From positions 1 to 19,539 of the forward strand of contig CAYZSO010000041.1 of assembly GCA_964479695.1 (NCBI GenBank): a stretch of DNA of 19,539 nucleotides, written 5' to 3'. How positions within the stretch are numbered: position 1 is the first letter of the stretch; each line of letters opens with the position of its first letter. This DNA is from JAAYZH01 sp964479695. Lineage in GTDB: Bacteria > Bacillota > Clostridia > Saccharofermentanales > Fastidiosipilaceae. The translations under genes were made by a program, and so were the position numbers. Of this stretch, positions 8,111 to 15,697 are shown one piece after another. A model generated the notes under the pieces. The model had not been told where the DNA came from. It searched no databases and saw only the letters and a list, made by a program, of their open reading frames with translations.

Positions 8111-8748
8111 AACAGGTGACGATTGCGCTGGCCAAAGGGCGGCTGGCTGACTCTGCTGTGAACTTGCTTACGGAGGCCGGGTACGATTGCCGGGTGCTTC
8201 AAGACGATAGCCGGAAACTGATTTTTGAGAATGAAGACCGGAGCCTTCGCTTCATTATGGCCAAACCCGCGGATGTTCCGACCTATGTGGAATCGGGTGT
8301 GGCGGATGTTGGTGTCGCGGGCAAGGATACCTTGTTGGAAGAGGGAAAAAGTCTCTTCGAGGTGCTGGACCTGAAATTCGGCGCTTGCCGCTTGGCTGTG
8401 GCGGGCCCTCCGGACTTCGACCTCAATGACTATTCGCGCGGGAAGCTGAAGGTGGGAACGAAATATCCGCAGGTGGCGAGGCGCTATTTTGCTGCGGAGA
8501 AACATGAAGCGGTCGAAATTATTAAGCTGAATGGATCAATTGAACTGGCGCCTCTGGTCGGGCTGGCAGATGTCATTGTTGATATTGTTGAAAGCGGCCG
8601 GACTTTGGTAGAAAATAATCTCGAAGTGTTGGAGACCATTGCCTCCTGCTCGGCGCGGCTGGTGGTCAATCCGGTCTCGATGAAGTTGAAGTCGGAGGAG
8701 ATCAGCACGCTGATCCGCCGACTGCGGCAGGTGCTTGCAGAGAGTTGA
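8107..8748 (+). CDS. hisG: ATP phosphoribosyltransferase catalytic subunit, short form (HisG)
   Basis: HisG catalyses the first step of histidine synthesis, ATP plus PRPP to phosphoribosyl-ATP. At 213 residues it is the short form, lacking the C-terminal regulatory ACT-like domain, and so needs HisZ, encoded directly upstream. Typical features are the N-terminal IALAKGRL, the VGVAGKDTLLE segment and the PRPP-binding ESGRTLVENNLEVLE. The start overlaps the hisZ stop (ATGA). The last bases GAGAGTTGA, including the stop, recur exactly 11 bases later (8751-8759). Confidence 0.95.
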   Translation: MKQVTIALAKGRLADSAVNLLTEAGYDCRVLQDDSRKLIFENEDRSLRFIMAKPADVPTYVESGVADVGVAGKDTLLEEGKSLFEVLDLKFGACRLAVAGPPDFDLNDYSRGKLKVGTKYPQVARRYFAAEKHEAVEIIKLNGSIELAPLVGLADVIVDIVESGRTLVENNLEVLETIASCSARLVVNPVSMKLKSEEISTLIRRLRQVLAES

Positions 8749-8759
8749 AAGAGAGTTGA
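8740..8759 (+). repeat. Short duplication of the hisG terminus
   Basis: GAGAGTTGA at 8740-8748 (hisG's last codons and stop) is repeated exactly at 8751-8759, an 11-base step. The rest of the 66-base spacer to hisD shows nothing else beyond the GAAGGA ribosome site. Confidence 0.7.
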
Positions 8760-8814
8760 GTACGTACAGTTACGGACGAACAATGACGTGTGAACGACAA
8801 CGAAGGAAAACGGT

Positions 8815-10131
8815 ATGGCTGAGTATGAAGTAAGAATAATCGAAACCGGATCTCCGGAAGCAGCAGAACAACTCGAACAGATCTCTGCGCGCAGCAAAAT
8901 GGAGCGTCCCGAGATCAATGAGCGGGTGCGCGACATCCTGGCCAGCGTCCGGGAGGAAGGGGATCTTGCTGTTAAACGCTACACAAGCCTGTTTGATCAT
9001 GTTGAGCTGGCGCAGACAGAAGTGACTGAGGAAGAAATTACCGAAGCCGTCTCCTCTCTGGATCCGCAACTTGTCGCTGATCTTGAGGCGGCGGCGGCTT
9101 CGATCAGGAAATTTCACGAAGCCCAGCTCATCAACACACAAGATGTCGAGCTTCGTGATGAGCATGGCAGCCGGGTAGCGCTGCTCGAACGTCCCCTTGA
9201 GCGCGTCGGGATTTACGTTCCAGGCGGAACGGCACCACTGCCATCTTCGGTACTCATGAATGCCATTCCCGCAGCCGTGGCCGGAGTGCCGGAAATCATC
9301 ATGTGCACGCCGCCCGGGCCAGGAGGCAAAGTGGCTCCGGTCATCCTCACAGCCGCACACATGGCCGGGGCGACGAAGATCTATAAGGTCGGCGGTGCGC
9401 AGGCCATCGCAGCGCTTGCCTACGGCACGGAGACCATTCCCAAGGTGGACAAGATCACAGGGCCCGGAAACATTTATGTCAATGTAGCCAAACGTCAGGT
9501 GTACGGGACCTGTGACATCGATATGTTCGCCGGCCCTTCGGAAATCCTCATCATAGCCGATGAAACAAGTCGGGCCGATTTCGTGGCGCGTGACATGCTT
9601 TCGCAAGCCGAGCATGATTCGCTGGCCTCCGCGATTCTGGTGACTCCTAGCAGGCAGTTGGCGCAGGAAGTCCGGGCGAAGGTGCAAGTGTTTGCGGCCA
9701 AAGCCGCCCGCCACGAGATTCTCCAAGCTTCCCTCAGAGACTACGCCGCTATTTTGGTTTGCGAGAATTTAGATGAAGCTGTGGAACTGGCCAATGAGTT
9801 TGCGCCTGAACATTTGGAAATCATGGTGGCGCCGGAGTATGAGGCGGACGTTGTTTCGAAAATTCGCAACGCCGGCGCTATTTTTGTCGGCGAATGGAGT
9901 CCCGAGCCCCTGGGTGATTATTACGCGGGGCCTAACCACGTGTTACCGACGTCCGGAACAGCGAGGTTTTTCTCGCCACTTTCGGTAAGCCATTTCAGGA
10001 AGAAAATTTCGCTCATCCATTATCAAAAAGAGAGCCTTCTCGAAGTTGCCGAAACCGTGGAGCGACTCGCCGCCTCGGAATCCCTGGACTGTCACGAAGC
10101 CGCCGTCAGAATTCGCAGAGAGGGGCAGTAA
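8815..10131 (+). CDS. hisD: Histidinol dehydrogenase (HisD)
   Basis: HisD carries out the last two steps of histidine synthesis, oxidising L-histidinol to histidine with two NAD+ and a zinc ion. The 438-residue length is normal. Seen are RVGIYVPGGTAPLPSSVLM, the KVGGAQAIAALAYGT NAD-site region, the signature DMFAGPSEILIIAD, the zinc/catalytic residues in LSQAEHD (Q264, H267), the catalytic pair E332-H333 in FAPEHLE, and the C-terminal LDCHEAAV histidine. An AAGGA site precedes the ATG. The stop is followed at once by the hisC start (TAAATG), so translation is coupled. Confidence 0.97.
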   Translation: MAEYEVRIIETGSPEAAEQLEQISARSKMERPEINERVRDILASVREEGDLAVKRYTSLFDHVELAQTEVTEEEITEAVSSLDPQLVADLEAAAASIRKFHEAQLINTQDVELRDEHGSRVALLERPLERVGIYVPGGTAPLPSSVLMNAIPAAVAGVPEIIMCTPPGPGGKVAPVILTAAHMAGATKIYKVGGAQAIAALAYGTETIPKVDKITGPGNIYVNVAKRQVYGTCDIDMFAGPSEILIIADETSRADFVARDMLSQAEHDSLASAILVTPSRQLAQEVRAKVQVFAAKAARHEILQASLRDYAAILVCENLDEAVELANEFAPEHLEIMVAPEYEADVVSKIRNAGAIFVGEWSPEPLGDYYAGPNHVLPTSGTARFFSPLSVSHFRKKISLIHYQKESLLEVAETVERLAASESLDCHEAAVRIRREGQ

Positions 10132-11220
10132 ATGTCAAAATATGCCAACCGCCTAACCCGGAACCTCGTTCCCTACATACCCGGTGAACAGCCGAAGGAA
10201 CAAGGACTCATCAAACTGAACACGAATGAAAATCCGTTCCCTCCCGGGCCCCTGGTAAAGAAAGCCCTAGCTGATTTCCGGCCGGAGACCCTGCGCCTTT
10301 ATCCGGATCCCGAATCCATGGATCTTTGCGCGGCGCTCGCGAAGTCTCGCGGCACGGAGCCGGAGCAGGTCTTTGCCGGTAATGGTTCGGACGAGGTGCT
10401 GGCATTTATTTTCCAAGCTTTTTTTGAGCCTGAAGGGGAGCCACTTCTCACGCCCGACAAAACTTATTCATTCTATGAAGTCTATGCGAAACGCTACGGA
10501 ATACCCTATGAGACGGCGGCTTTGGCCAAAGACCAAGAAATCAAGATCGAGGACTATGCCAGACCCTCGCAGGCGGTGATTCTCGCTAACCCCAACGCCC
10601 CAACCGGCCGCTTAGTAGAGCTACCGGAACTCGTCACCTTGCTGGAACAAGACCGGGACCGCTTGGTCGTGATTGACGAAGCCTACATTGACTTCGCACC
10701 GACGGGGTCGACCGCGCTACCGCTCCTCAGCCGCTACGACAACCTCCTGATTGTCCAAACCTTCAGCAAATCCCATTCACTGGCAGGACTGCGGGTGGGG
10801 ATGGCCTTTGGCAGCGAGGAGCTGATCTCCGATCTAAAGACGATCAAAAATACGTTCAACTCCTATCCGCTGGATCGCTTGGCGGGCTCTCTTGCCCAAG
10901 CTGCTCTCCGGGAGCCCGGCTACTACCGGCACACCTGCGCTATGATTCGACAAATTCGCGAGGAAACGTCTCGAAACTTGCAGGACTTGGGGTTTGTCGT
11001 GACTCCTTCCGAAGCGAATTTCCTCTGGGTCAAACACCCTGACATTTCCGGTGAGAGGCTGTTTCACAAACTTCGCAACGCCAGAATTCTGGTGAGGCGT
11101 TGGGACAGAGCTGATCTCAAAGATTTTCTCAGAATTTCCATCGGCAGCGCGGAAGAAATGCAAATTTTCAACAGAACGATCACCAATATCGTTGCAGAAG
11201 ATAGCCCTGTGTCGTTGTAA
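10132..11220 (+). CDS. hisC: Histidinol-phosphate aminotransferase (HisC)
   Basis: HisC is a PLP-dependent class I/II aminotransferase that converts imidazole-acetol phosphate and glutamate into histidinol phosphate. It has 362 residues. Family features are the N-terminal LNTNENPFPPGP, the GNGSDEVL cofactor phosphate region, ANPNAPTGRLVE, VVIDEAYIDFA (the PLP-ring Asp) and the Schiff-base lysine K213 in TFSKSHSLAGLRVGMA; the last is usually TFSKAFGLAG, so SHS is a mild variation. The start abuts the hisD stop. Some HisC-like enzymes act on other substrates, but the operon makes histidine the likely pathway. Confidence 0.95.
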   Translation: MSKYANRLTRNLVPYIPGEQPKEQGLIKLNTNENPFPPGPLVKKALADFRPETLRLYPDPESMDLCAALAKSRGTEPEQVFAGNGSDEVLAFIFQAFFEPEGEPLLTPDKTYSFYEVYAKRYGIPYETAALAKDQEIKIEDYARPSQAVILANPNAPTGRLVELPELVTLLEQDRDRLVVIDEAYIDFAPTGSTALPLLSRYDNLLIVQTFSKSHSLAGLRVGMAFGSEELISDLKTIKNTFNSYPLDRLAGSLAQAALREPGYYRHTCAMIRQIREETSRNLQDLGFVVTPSEANFLWVKHPDISGERLFHKLRNARILVRRWDRADLKDFLRISIGSAEEMQIFNRTITNIVAEDSPVSL

Positions 11221-11229
11221 AACTTATAA

Positions 11230-11306
11230 TGAACCAAGAGTGAACCAAGAGCGGACGAGGGGTAGACGAAGAGTGGACGAAGAGTGGACGAGGGGTAGAC
11301 ACGCAA
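11230..11306 (+). repeat. 11-nt tandem repeat in the hisC-hisB spacer
   Basis: Seven units of exactly 11 bases run from 11230: two copies of TGAACCAAGAG, then CGGACGAGGGG, TAGACGAAGAG, TGGACGAAGAG, TGGACGAGGGG and a decayed last unit. The tract ends just before the hisB ribosome site. Sequence differs from the hisZ-leader array but the period is the same. Confidence 0.9.
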
Positions 11307-11328
11307 AACGGTTACGAGAGGAGACCCG

Positions 11329-11913
11329 ATGAGGCAAGCAAAAGGGGAAAGAGAAACCAAAGAGACGAAGATCCATCTGACTCTGGACTTGGACGGGACA
11401 GGCCAGGCAGAGATTGCGACGGGAATACCGTTTTTTGACCATATGCTGGAACAAATTGCGCGCCATGGCGGGGTGGACCTCACGCTGGAGGCGCAAGGGG
11501 ATTTAGAAGTTGATGGTCACCACACCATTGAGGATACCGGCATTTTACTGGGTCAAATGATTCGTGAGGCATTGGGAGACAAAGCCGGCGTTACTCGCTA
11601 CGGGCATAGTTATGTTCCGTTAGACGAGAGCTTGGCCAGAGTTGTCCTCGACTTGTCGGGCAGACCTTATCTCTATTTCGACGCGGAATTCCCGTACGAA
11701 TATATGGGTACCTACCCTTGCGAAATGACCCGGGAATTTTTCCAAGCAGTCGCCAACAATGCAGGTCTCACCTTGCACATTGAACTTCTGCACGGTAAGA
11801 ATGCCCATCACGAGACGGAGGCGATTTATAAGGCTTTTGGCCGTGCACTTCGCCAAGCCGTGCAGATCGACCCACATGTGCAGGGCATTCCGTCGACAAA
11901 GGGCGTATTATAA
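11329..11913 (+). CDS. hisB: Imidazoleglycerol-phosphate dehydratase (HisB, monofunctional)
   Basis: HisB removes water from imidazoleglycerol phosphate to give imidazole-acetol phosphate, using two manganese ions held by histidine clusters. At 194 residues it is the single-function type, with no fused histidinol phosphatase domain, so that activity must come from elsewhere. Visible are GIPFFDHMLEQIARHGG, the metal motif DGHHTIED (H64-H65), the second metal motif NAHHETEA (H160-H161) and the family's C-terminal IPSTKGVL. A GAGAGGAG site at 11316-11323 sets the start. The final codons and stop are repeated right after the gene. Confidence 0.96.
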   Translation: MRQAKGERETKETKIHLTLDLDGTGQAEIATGIPFFDHMLEQIARHGGVDLTLEAQGDLEVDGHHTIEDTGILLGQMIREALGDKAGVTRYGHSYVPLDESLARVVLDLSGRPYLYFDAEFPYEYMGTYPCEMTREFFQAVANNAGLTLHIELLHGKNAHHETEAIYKAFGRALRQAVQIDPHVQGIPSTKGVL

Positions 11914-11992
11914 AAAGGGCGTATTATAAAAGCTCGAATGATAAAAGTGCGTAATATAAAAGCTCGAATGATAAAAGTGCGTAATATTAAAA
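11901..11992 (+). repeat. 15-nt tandem repeat starting in the hisB terminus
   Basis: Six units of 15-16 bases fit the pattern GnnCGnAnnATAAAA: GGGCGTATTATAAAA twice, then GCTCGAATGATAAAA and GTGCGTAATATAAAA alternating twice. The first unit is the end of hisB, including its stop codon. Degenerate continuation (CGCATGAT units at 12007 and 12031) reaches towards the purC ribosome site. Confidence 0.93.
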
Positions 11993-12070
11993 GGTATATT
12001 ATGAGGCGCATGATCAGTTGTATTATAAGGCGCATGATAATAAGGATAAGAAGAAAGAGGAGAAAACTCA

Positions 12071-12967
12071 ATGTTATTGGGAAATAGTGATTTTTTGGAT
12101 CTGCCGAAAGTTGGCCAGGGCAAAGTCCGTGAGATCTATGATCTTGGCGACAAATTGCTTCTGCTCGTAACCGACCGGATTTCGGCCTTTGATGTGGTTT
12201 TTCGGGAGCTCGTCCCTTATAAAGGCGAGGTTTTGAACAGCCTGTCCGCCTTTTGGTTCGAGAAATACAAGGATCTAGTGCCCAACCATATGATCAGTAC
12301 AAACCCGGCCGAATATCCGGAGCCTCTGCCTCGCTATGCCGAACAGCTGGCCGGCCGCTCCATGTTGGTAAAAAAAGCAGAAATGCTTCCCGCAGAGTGC
12401 ATTGTGCGCGGTTATCTGGAAGGATCAGCCTGGAAAGAATATCAAGAGAAGGGCACGGTTTCGGGGATTCAGATGCCGGAAGGTCTGCGCCGCGGCGACC
12501 TCTTGCCGAAGCCATTATTCACACCCTCGACCAAAGCCGCCGAAGGCCACGACGTCAACATTACTACTGCGGAGCTTGCCTCGCTCATTGGCGAAGAGCT
12601 GGCTCAGAAACTTGAAGCGATCTCTCTTGAAATCTACAACGAAGGCCAAGCTTACGCCCTGGAGCGTGGTCTCATCCTGGCCGATACGAAGTTTGAATTC
12701 GGCCTTTTGGACGGTGAGCTCCTATTATGCGACGAACTTCTGACTCCAGACTCCTCTCGTTTCTGGGATCTGAAGGCTTACGAGCCGGGCCATGCGCAGC
12801 AGAGCTTCGACAAACAGTATCTTCGTGACTATTTGGAAACGTTGACTTGGGACAAGCAAGAGCCCGCTCCGGAACTTCCGGCAGAGATTATCCGCCAGAC
12901 CTCTGAGCGTTACCTCGAAGCCTATCGTCTGCTCACCGGCAAAGAGCTGGTGGAGGAAACTCCATGA
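12071..12967 (+). CDS. purC: Phosphoribosylaminoimidazole-succinocarboxamide synthase (PurC)
   Basis: PurC (SAICAR synthase) joins aspartate to CAIR using ATP in de novo purine synthesis. At 298 residues it is the longer class, like yeast Ade1, rather than the roughly 235-residue form of Bacillus. Signatures are GKVREIYDLGDKLLLLVTDRISAFDVV, the RGYLEGSAWKEYQ motif, KAAEGHDVNI, LADTKFEFG and LCDELLTPDSSRFW. An AGAGGAG site at 12056-12062 precedes the ATG. Its stop overlaps the hisA start (ATGA), so it is an integral part of this his operon. AICAR, a by-product of the histidine pathway, is also made two steps after SAICAR, which gives a metabolic reason for the placement. Confidence 0.96.
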   Translation: MLLGNSDFLDLPKVGQGKVREIYDLGDKLLLLVTDRISAFDVVFRELVPYKGEVLNSLSAFWFEKYKDLVPNHMISTNPAEYPEPLPRYAEQLAGRSMLVKKAEMLPAECIVRGYLEGSAWKEYQEKGTVSGIQMPEGLRRGDLLPKPLFTPSTKAAEGHDVNITTAELASLIGEELAQKLEAISLEIYNEGQAYALERGLILADTKFEFGLLDGELLLCDELLTPDSSRFWDLKAYEPGHAQQSFDKQYLRDYLETLTWDKQEPAPELPAEIIRQTSERYLEAYRLLTGKELVEETP

Positions 12968-13689
12968 TTCTTTATCCCGCCATTGATCTTCTGGACGGCA
13001 AAGTGGTTCGTCTTCTGAAAGGCGACTATTCCCGCGTCACTACCTATTACGATGACCCGCTTCACTGCGCCAGAGTCATGCAGGCGGCGGGCGTCAGTTG
13101 GCTGCACATTGTTGATCTCAACGCCGCCAGAGATGGTGGGGAACAAAACCTCGCCATCATTTCGCAAATCGCCGAACTTACGGGACTAAACATCCAGAAC
13201 GGCGGCGGGATCCGCAACATGGCAGCGCTCGAAAAGCGCTTCGCCGCCGGAGTCACAAGGGCTGTCCTCGGTACAGCCGCTGTGGAAGATCCAGAATTTG
13301 CGGCGGAGGCGCTCGGGCGCTTTGGCCGAAAAATCGCGATCGGTCTGGACTGCCTCGGCACGGAGGTTCGCACCCATGGTTGGACCCGTGCCGGCGGTAA
13401 AAATCGGGACGAACTAACGGCTGAGCTCAAGGCCTCCGGAGCCAAGACGCTCATCTATACCGACATTAGCAGGGATGGGGCTTTGGCCGGACCCGCATTC
13501 GCCAGCACCGAGGAGCTGATCCGGAGCTCAGGCCTCGACGTCATCCTCTCCGGGGGAGTTCATGCAGAAGAAGATTTGGCCAAAGCCGCCACCATCAACG
13601 CCTCAGGCGTGATTATAGGTCGTGCATACTACGAAGGCAGAATTGACCTGGCCGCGATGGTCAGGAAATACGAAAGGAAAACAGAATGA
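12964..13689 (+). CDS. hisA: ProFAR isomerase (HisA)
   Basis: HisA is a (beta/alpha)8-barrel enzyme that opens the ribose ring of ProFAR to give PRFAR. It has 241 residues. The catalytic base D8 lies in YPAIDLLDG; the second catalytic aspartate is likely D129 (IGLD), with D167 in IYTDISRDG. The phosphate-binding QNGGGIRN and LSGGVHAEEDL loops of both half-barrels are present, as expected for this duplicated fold. The related HisF would have a different N-terminus (AxRIIPCLD), so HisA is preferred. It overlaps purC upstream and hisE downstream by four bases each. Confidence 0.96.
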   Translation: MILYPAIDLLDGKVVRLLKGDYSRVTTYYDDPLHCARVMQAAGVSWLHIVDLNAARDGGEQNLAIISQIAELTGLNIQNGGGIRNMAALEKRFAAGVTRAVLGTAAVEDPEFAAEALGRFGRKIAIGLDCLGTEVRTHGWTRAGGKNRDELTAELKASGAKTLIYTDISRDGALAGPAFASTEELIRSSGLDVILSGGVHAEEDLAKAATINASGVIIGRAYYEGRIDLAAMVRKYERKTE

Positions 13690-13979
13690 GTAATTTCGGT
13701 GAGATCATGCAGGAAGTCTACGAGGTCATCGCAGACCGTAAAAACAACCCCAAAGATGGCGCATACACAAGCTATCTCTTCGAAAAAGGAATTGACAAAA
13801 TTTTGAAAAAAGTTGGCGAGGAGTCTGCTGAAGTCATTATTGCCGCAAAGAATCATTCAAGAGAAGAGCTCGTTTACGAAATTTCCGACTTGCAATATCA
13901 CCTCATGGTACTGATGGTCGAAGAGGGCGTGACCTTTGACGAGCTCTACGAAGAGCTGAAGAAGCGTCGCCCCCAATAA
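13686..13979 (+). CDS. hisE: Phosphoribosyl-ATP pyrophosphohydrolase (HisE)
   Basis: HisE releases pyrophosphate from phosphoribosyl-ATP, the second step of histidine synthesis. The 97-residue all-alpha protein shows the MazG-like metal motif in KVGEESAEVIIAAKN and the EISDLQYHLMVLM helix. It is not fused to HisI, as is common in many bacteria, and no cyclohydrolase gene is next to it. Start is by ATGA overlap with hisA and an AAAGGA site. It is the last gene of the operon here, so the steps of HisI, HisF and HisH must be encoded elsewhere. Confidence 0.95.
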   Translation: MSNFGEIMQEVYEVIADRKNNPKDGAYTSYLFEKGIDKILKKVGEESAEVIIAAKNHSREELVYEISDLQYHLMVLMVEEGVTFDELYEELKKRRPQ

Positions 13980-13980
13980 A

Positions 13981-14018
13981 GTCACTACATAAGTTTAAAA
14001 TTAAACTTATGTAGTGAC
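13981..14018. repeat. 38-bp near-perfect palindrome after hisE
   Basis: An 18-base arm GTCACTACATAAGTTTAA is followed by AA and its exact reverse complement. It begins one base after the hisE stop codon. No T run follows. The central 30 bases (13985-14014) recur at 19324-19353 as the exact reverse complement. Confidence 0.95.
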
Positions 14019-14076
14019 TTGTGAGCCATTCGCAGCCCAAACTGCTGTGTCCTTCAAGGAAATTTGTGGCTCACAA
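14019..14076 (+). other. Branched inverted-repeat structure in the hisE-rpmG spacer
   Basis: A 9-bp stem pairs TTGTGAGCC (14019-14027) with GGCTCACAA (14068-14076). The 40-base interior can form two small hairpins, GCAG/CTGC (about 14032-14045) and TCCTT/AAGGA (about 14050-14060). ATTTT follows. It may be a transcript-end structure of the his operon, but the T run is weak. Confidence 0.45.
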
Positions 14077-14126
14077 ATTTTGCCGTCGATTTTGCAATTT
14101 TGCGTCGTGGAGCAATTTTCACTTGT

Positions 14127-14155
14127 TTGACAGGGTAAATAGCGCGTGATATAAT
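14127..14155 (+). promoter_or_regulatory. Consensus promoter of the rpmG-secE-nusG-rplKA operon
   Basis: A perfect TTGACA (14127-14132), a 17-base spacer and a perfect TATAAT (14150-14155) are present. This is as close to the sigma-A consensus as possible and fits a highly expressed ribosomal protein operon. Transcription would start near 14162. Confidence 0.9.
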
Positions 14156-14186
14156 TCTGAAGCTTGTAACCGAGCGCTATTTTTTT
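14138..14186 (+). terminator. Possible terminator overlapping the rpmG promoter
   Basis: AATAGCGC (14138-14145) can pair with GCGCTATT (14174-14181), which runs into a string of T up to 14186. The left arm lies in the promoter spacer, so only RNA entering from the his operon would carry the whole hairpin. The loop of 28 bases is long, so the call is tentative. Confidence 0.35.
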
Positions 14187-14241
14187 ATGTGCGCTTTTCG
14201 CCATAACGAAGATATAGACCCATTACGGAGGTAAGAGAAAC

Positions 14242-14406
14242 ATGGCTAAGGCTGGTGCCGCGGAAATTGTAATTCTGGCATGTGATGAATGCAAACAGAG
14301 GAATTACACCACGAAGAAGAACAAGAAGGCTCATCCTGCACGGTTGGAAATGAGCAAATATTGCAGATTTTGCCGTAAACACACCACTCACAAGGAGACC
14401 AAGTAA
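14242..14406 (+). CDS. rpmG: 50S ribosomal protein L33 (zinc-ribbon type)
   Basis: This small basic ribosomal protein of 54 residues is part of the large subunit near the E site. It has the two CxxC knuckles of the zinc-binding form (C14-C17 and C41-C44) and the family pattern ILACDECKQRNYTT..KN, with LEMSKYCRFCRKHTTHKETK at the C-terminus. A strong GGAGGT at 14227-14232 precedes the ATG. Its position directly before secE and nusG is typical of Bacillota. The zinc form usually serves in zinc-replete growth; a zinc-free paralogue may exist elsewhere. Confidence 0.95.
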   Translation: MAKAGAAEIVILACDECKQRNYTTKKNKKAHPARLEMSKYCRFCRKHTTHKETK

Positions 14407-14438
14407 GGTTTCCAAGGGTTTGGAGAAGGGATTACGAT

Positions 14439-14885
14439 ATGGCAAATAAGCCGAATAAATCAACGAATAAGACTGAACCGCAGGGCGGTAAGAAACCGGC
14501 GAAGGATACAGCGAAGGATAAGTCGAAGGACAAGGGCAAAGTTTCTCTGATTACGAGACTTAAGAACTTTTTCCGCGGACTTAAGAATGAGCTTAAGCTT
14601 GTTGTTTGGCCTGATAAGAAGAGTGTGAAACAAACCACGGCTGTGGTGTTGGTCATAGTTGCTTTGACTGCCGTATTGATCTTTATTGTTGACTCAGTCA
14701 TGACCGGTGTATTGAGTTTAGCCGGCTTTAACGTTGCGCCGGTTTCACAGACAACTACGACAACGACTACCCCACCCGCAAGTGAGACAACCATCGGCAC
14801 CACGGTTACGGAGACCTCCGCAAACACCGGAATCACTACGATTCCAGGTACAGAAGCACAAGTCACGACCAGTGCCGGTAATTAA
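14439..14885 (+). CDS. secE: Preprotein translocase subunit SecE with extended termini
   Basis: SecE clamps SecY in the Sec translocon. The core is recognisable by FFRGLKNELKLVVWPDKKSV (residues 44-63), the amphipathic helix and conserved VVWP turn, followed by one membrane span (about 67-95). Bacillus SecE is about 60 residues; this protein has 148. The extra length is a Lys-rich N-terminal stretch (1-40) and a C-terminal tail from about 103 rich in Thr (seven in a row at 105-111), Ser and Glu. With an inside N-terminus the tail would lie outside the membrane. The gene sits between rpmG and nusG as usual. The tail is unexplained; function of the core is not in doubt. Confidence 0.93.
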   Translation: MANKPNKSTNKTEPQGGKKPAKDTAKDKSKDKGKVSLITRLKNFFRGLKNELKLVVWPDKKSVKQTTAVVLVIVALTAVLIFIVDSVMTGVLSLAGFNVAPVSQTTTTTTTPPASETTIGTTVTETSANTGITTIPGTEAQVTTSAGN

Positions 14886-14901
14886 GCAGGAGTATAGGTG
14901 A

Positions 14902-15669
14902 ATGGCAGAATTCTTTGATGAACGAGATAACGTAGAGACAGCAGGTGAGAATCCGGAGATGACACAAGAGTCTGCGGCAAACTCTGCCGATACTGTCCAG
15001 ACGGCATCCGTACCGTCTGCTGACGTTTCATCTGATGCGTCATCTGCTGATGGATCGTCTGCTGATGTAGTGGCAGATTCTGCTGAACCGTCCGAGGAAA
15101 TAGAACCTGTATCCGAGGAAAAAGAGCCTGTGAAGGCGGAGCCGATCGAGGGCGAAGAGGCCCTTTGGTATGTGGTTCACACCTATTCCGGTTATGAGAA
15201 TAAGGTTAAGCAGACATTAGAGCAGGTTGTCCAGAACCGAGGACTCCAGGACTTCATTCAAGAAATCGAAGTCCCGATGGAGGAAGTTGTCGAGATCAAG
15301 GATGGTAAGAAGAAAACTTCGATGAAGAAGATTTTCCCTGGTTATGTTCTGATCAAGATGGTTCTGAATGATAATATCTGGTACATCGTCCGGAACACGC
15401 GCGGTGTCACCGGTTTCGTCGGACCTAATTCCAAACCGATTCCGCTTCAGGATGAAGAACTGGCTATGATGGGCGTAGAGACCGACTGGGTACCCGACGT
15501 CGATTATGAAGTCGGCGACTCGGTTAAGATTATCAACGGACCTCTGGAGAGTTTCGTTGGAACGGTGGAAGAGATCAACTTCGAGAAGAAGAAGGTTCGG
15601 CTGATGGTCTCCATGTTCGGCAGAGAGACTCCGGTGGAGCTGGACTTCACCCAGGTTATGCACCTGTAA
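14902..15669 (+). CDS. nusG: Transcription termination/antitermination factor NusG with acidic N-terminal extension
   Basis: NusG binds RNA polymerase and affects pausing, termination and coupling to translation. The NGN domain begins near W89 (LWYVVHTYSGYENKV) and includes KKIFPGYVLIKM and RNTRGVTGFVG. The KOW domain follows with GDSVKIINGPLESFVGTVEEI. Usual NusG is about 175-180 residues; here 255, because of an 85-residue N-terminal extension rich in Ser, Ala, Asp and Glu and built partly of repeated Ser-Ala-Asp/Ser-Asp-Ala units. No internal start with a good ribosome site is seen near the NGN domain, while the ATG at 14902 has GCAGGAG upstream, so the extension appears translated. Confidence 0.95.
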   Translation: MAEFFDERDNVETAGENPEMTQESAANSADTVQTASVPSADVSSDASSADGSSADVVADSAEPSEEIEPVSEEKEPVKAEPIEGEEALWYVVHTYSGYENKVKQTLEQVVQNRGLQDFIQEIEVPMEEVVEIKDGKKKTSMKKIFPGYVLIKMVLNDNIWYIVRNTRGVTGFVGPNSKPIPLQDEELAMMGVETDWVPDVDYEVGDSVKIINGPLESFVGTVEEINFEKKKVRLMVSMFGRETPVELDFTQVMHL

Positions 15670-15697
15670 ACAGCATATCCGGCTTATGCACCGGCAA

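Noticed and set aside
11230..11306. TRAP-type binding site, because GAG triplets recur
   Set aside because: TRAP sites have (G/U)AG triplets 2-3 bases apart; here the triplets are 11 bases apart.
11826..12123. Minus-strand reading frames over the hisB-purC repeat
   Set aside because: They are products of the 15-base repeat, rich in Ile/Phe/Leu by composition, without ribosome sites.
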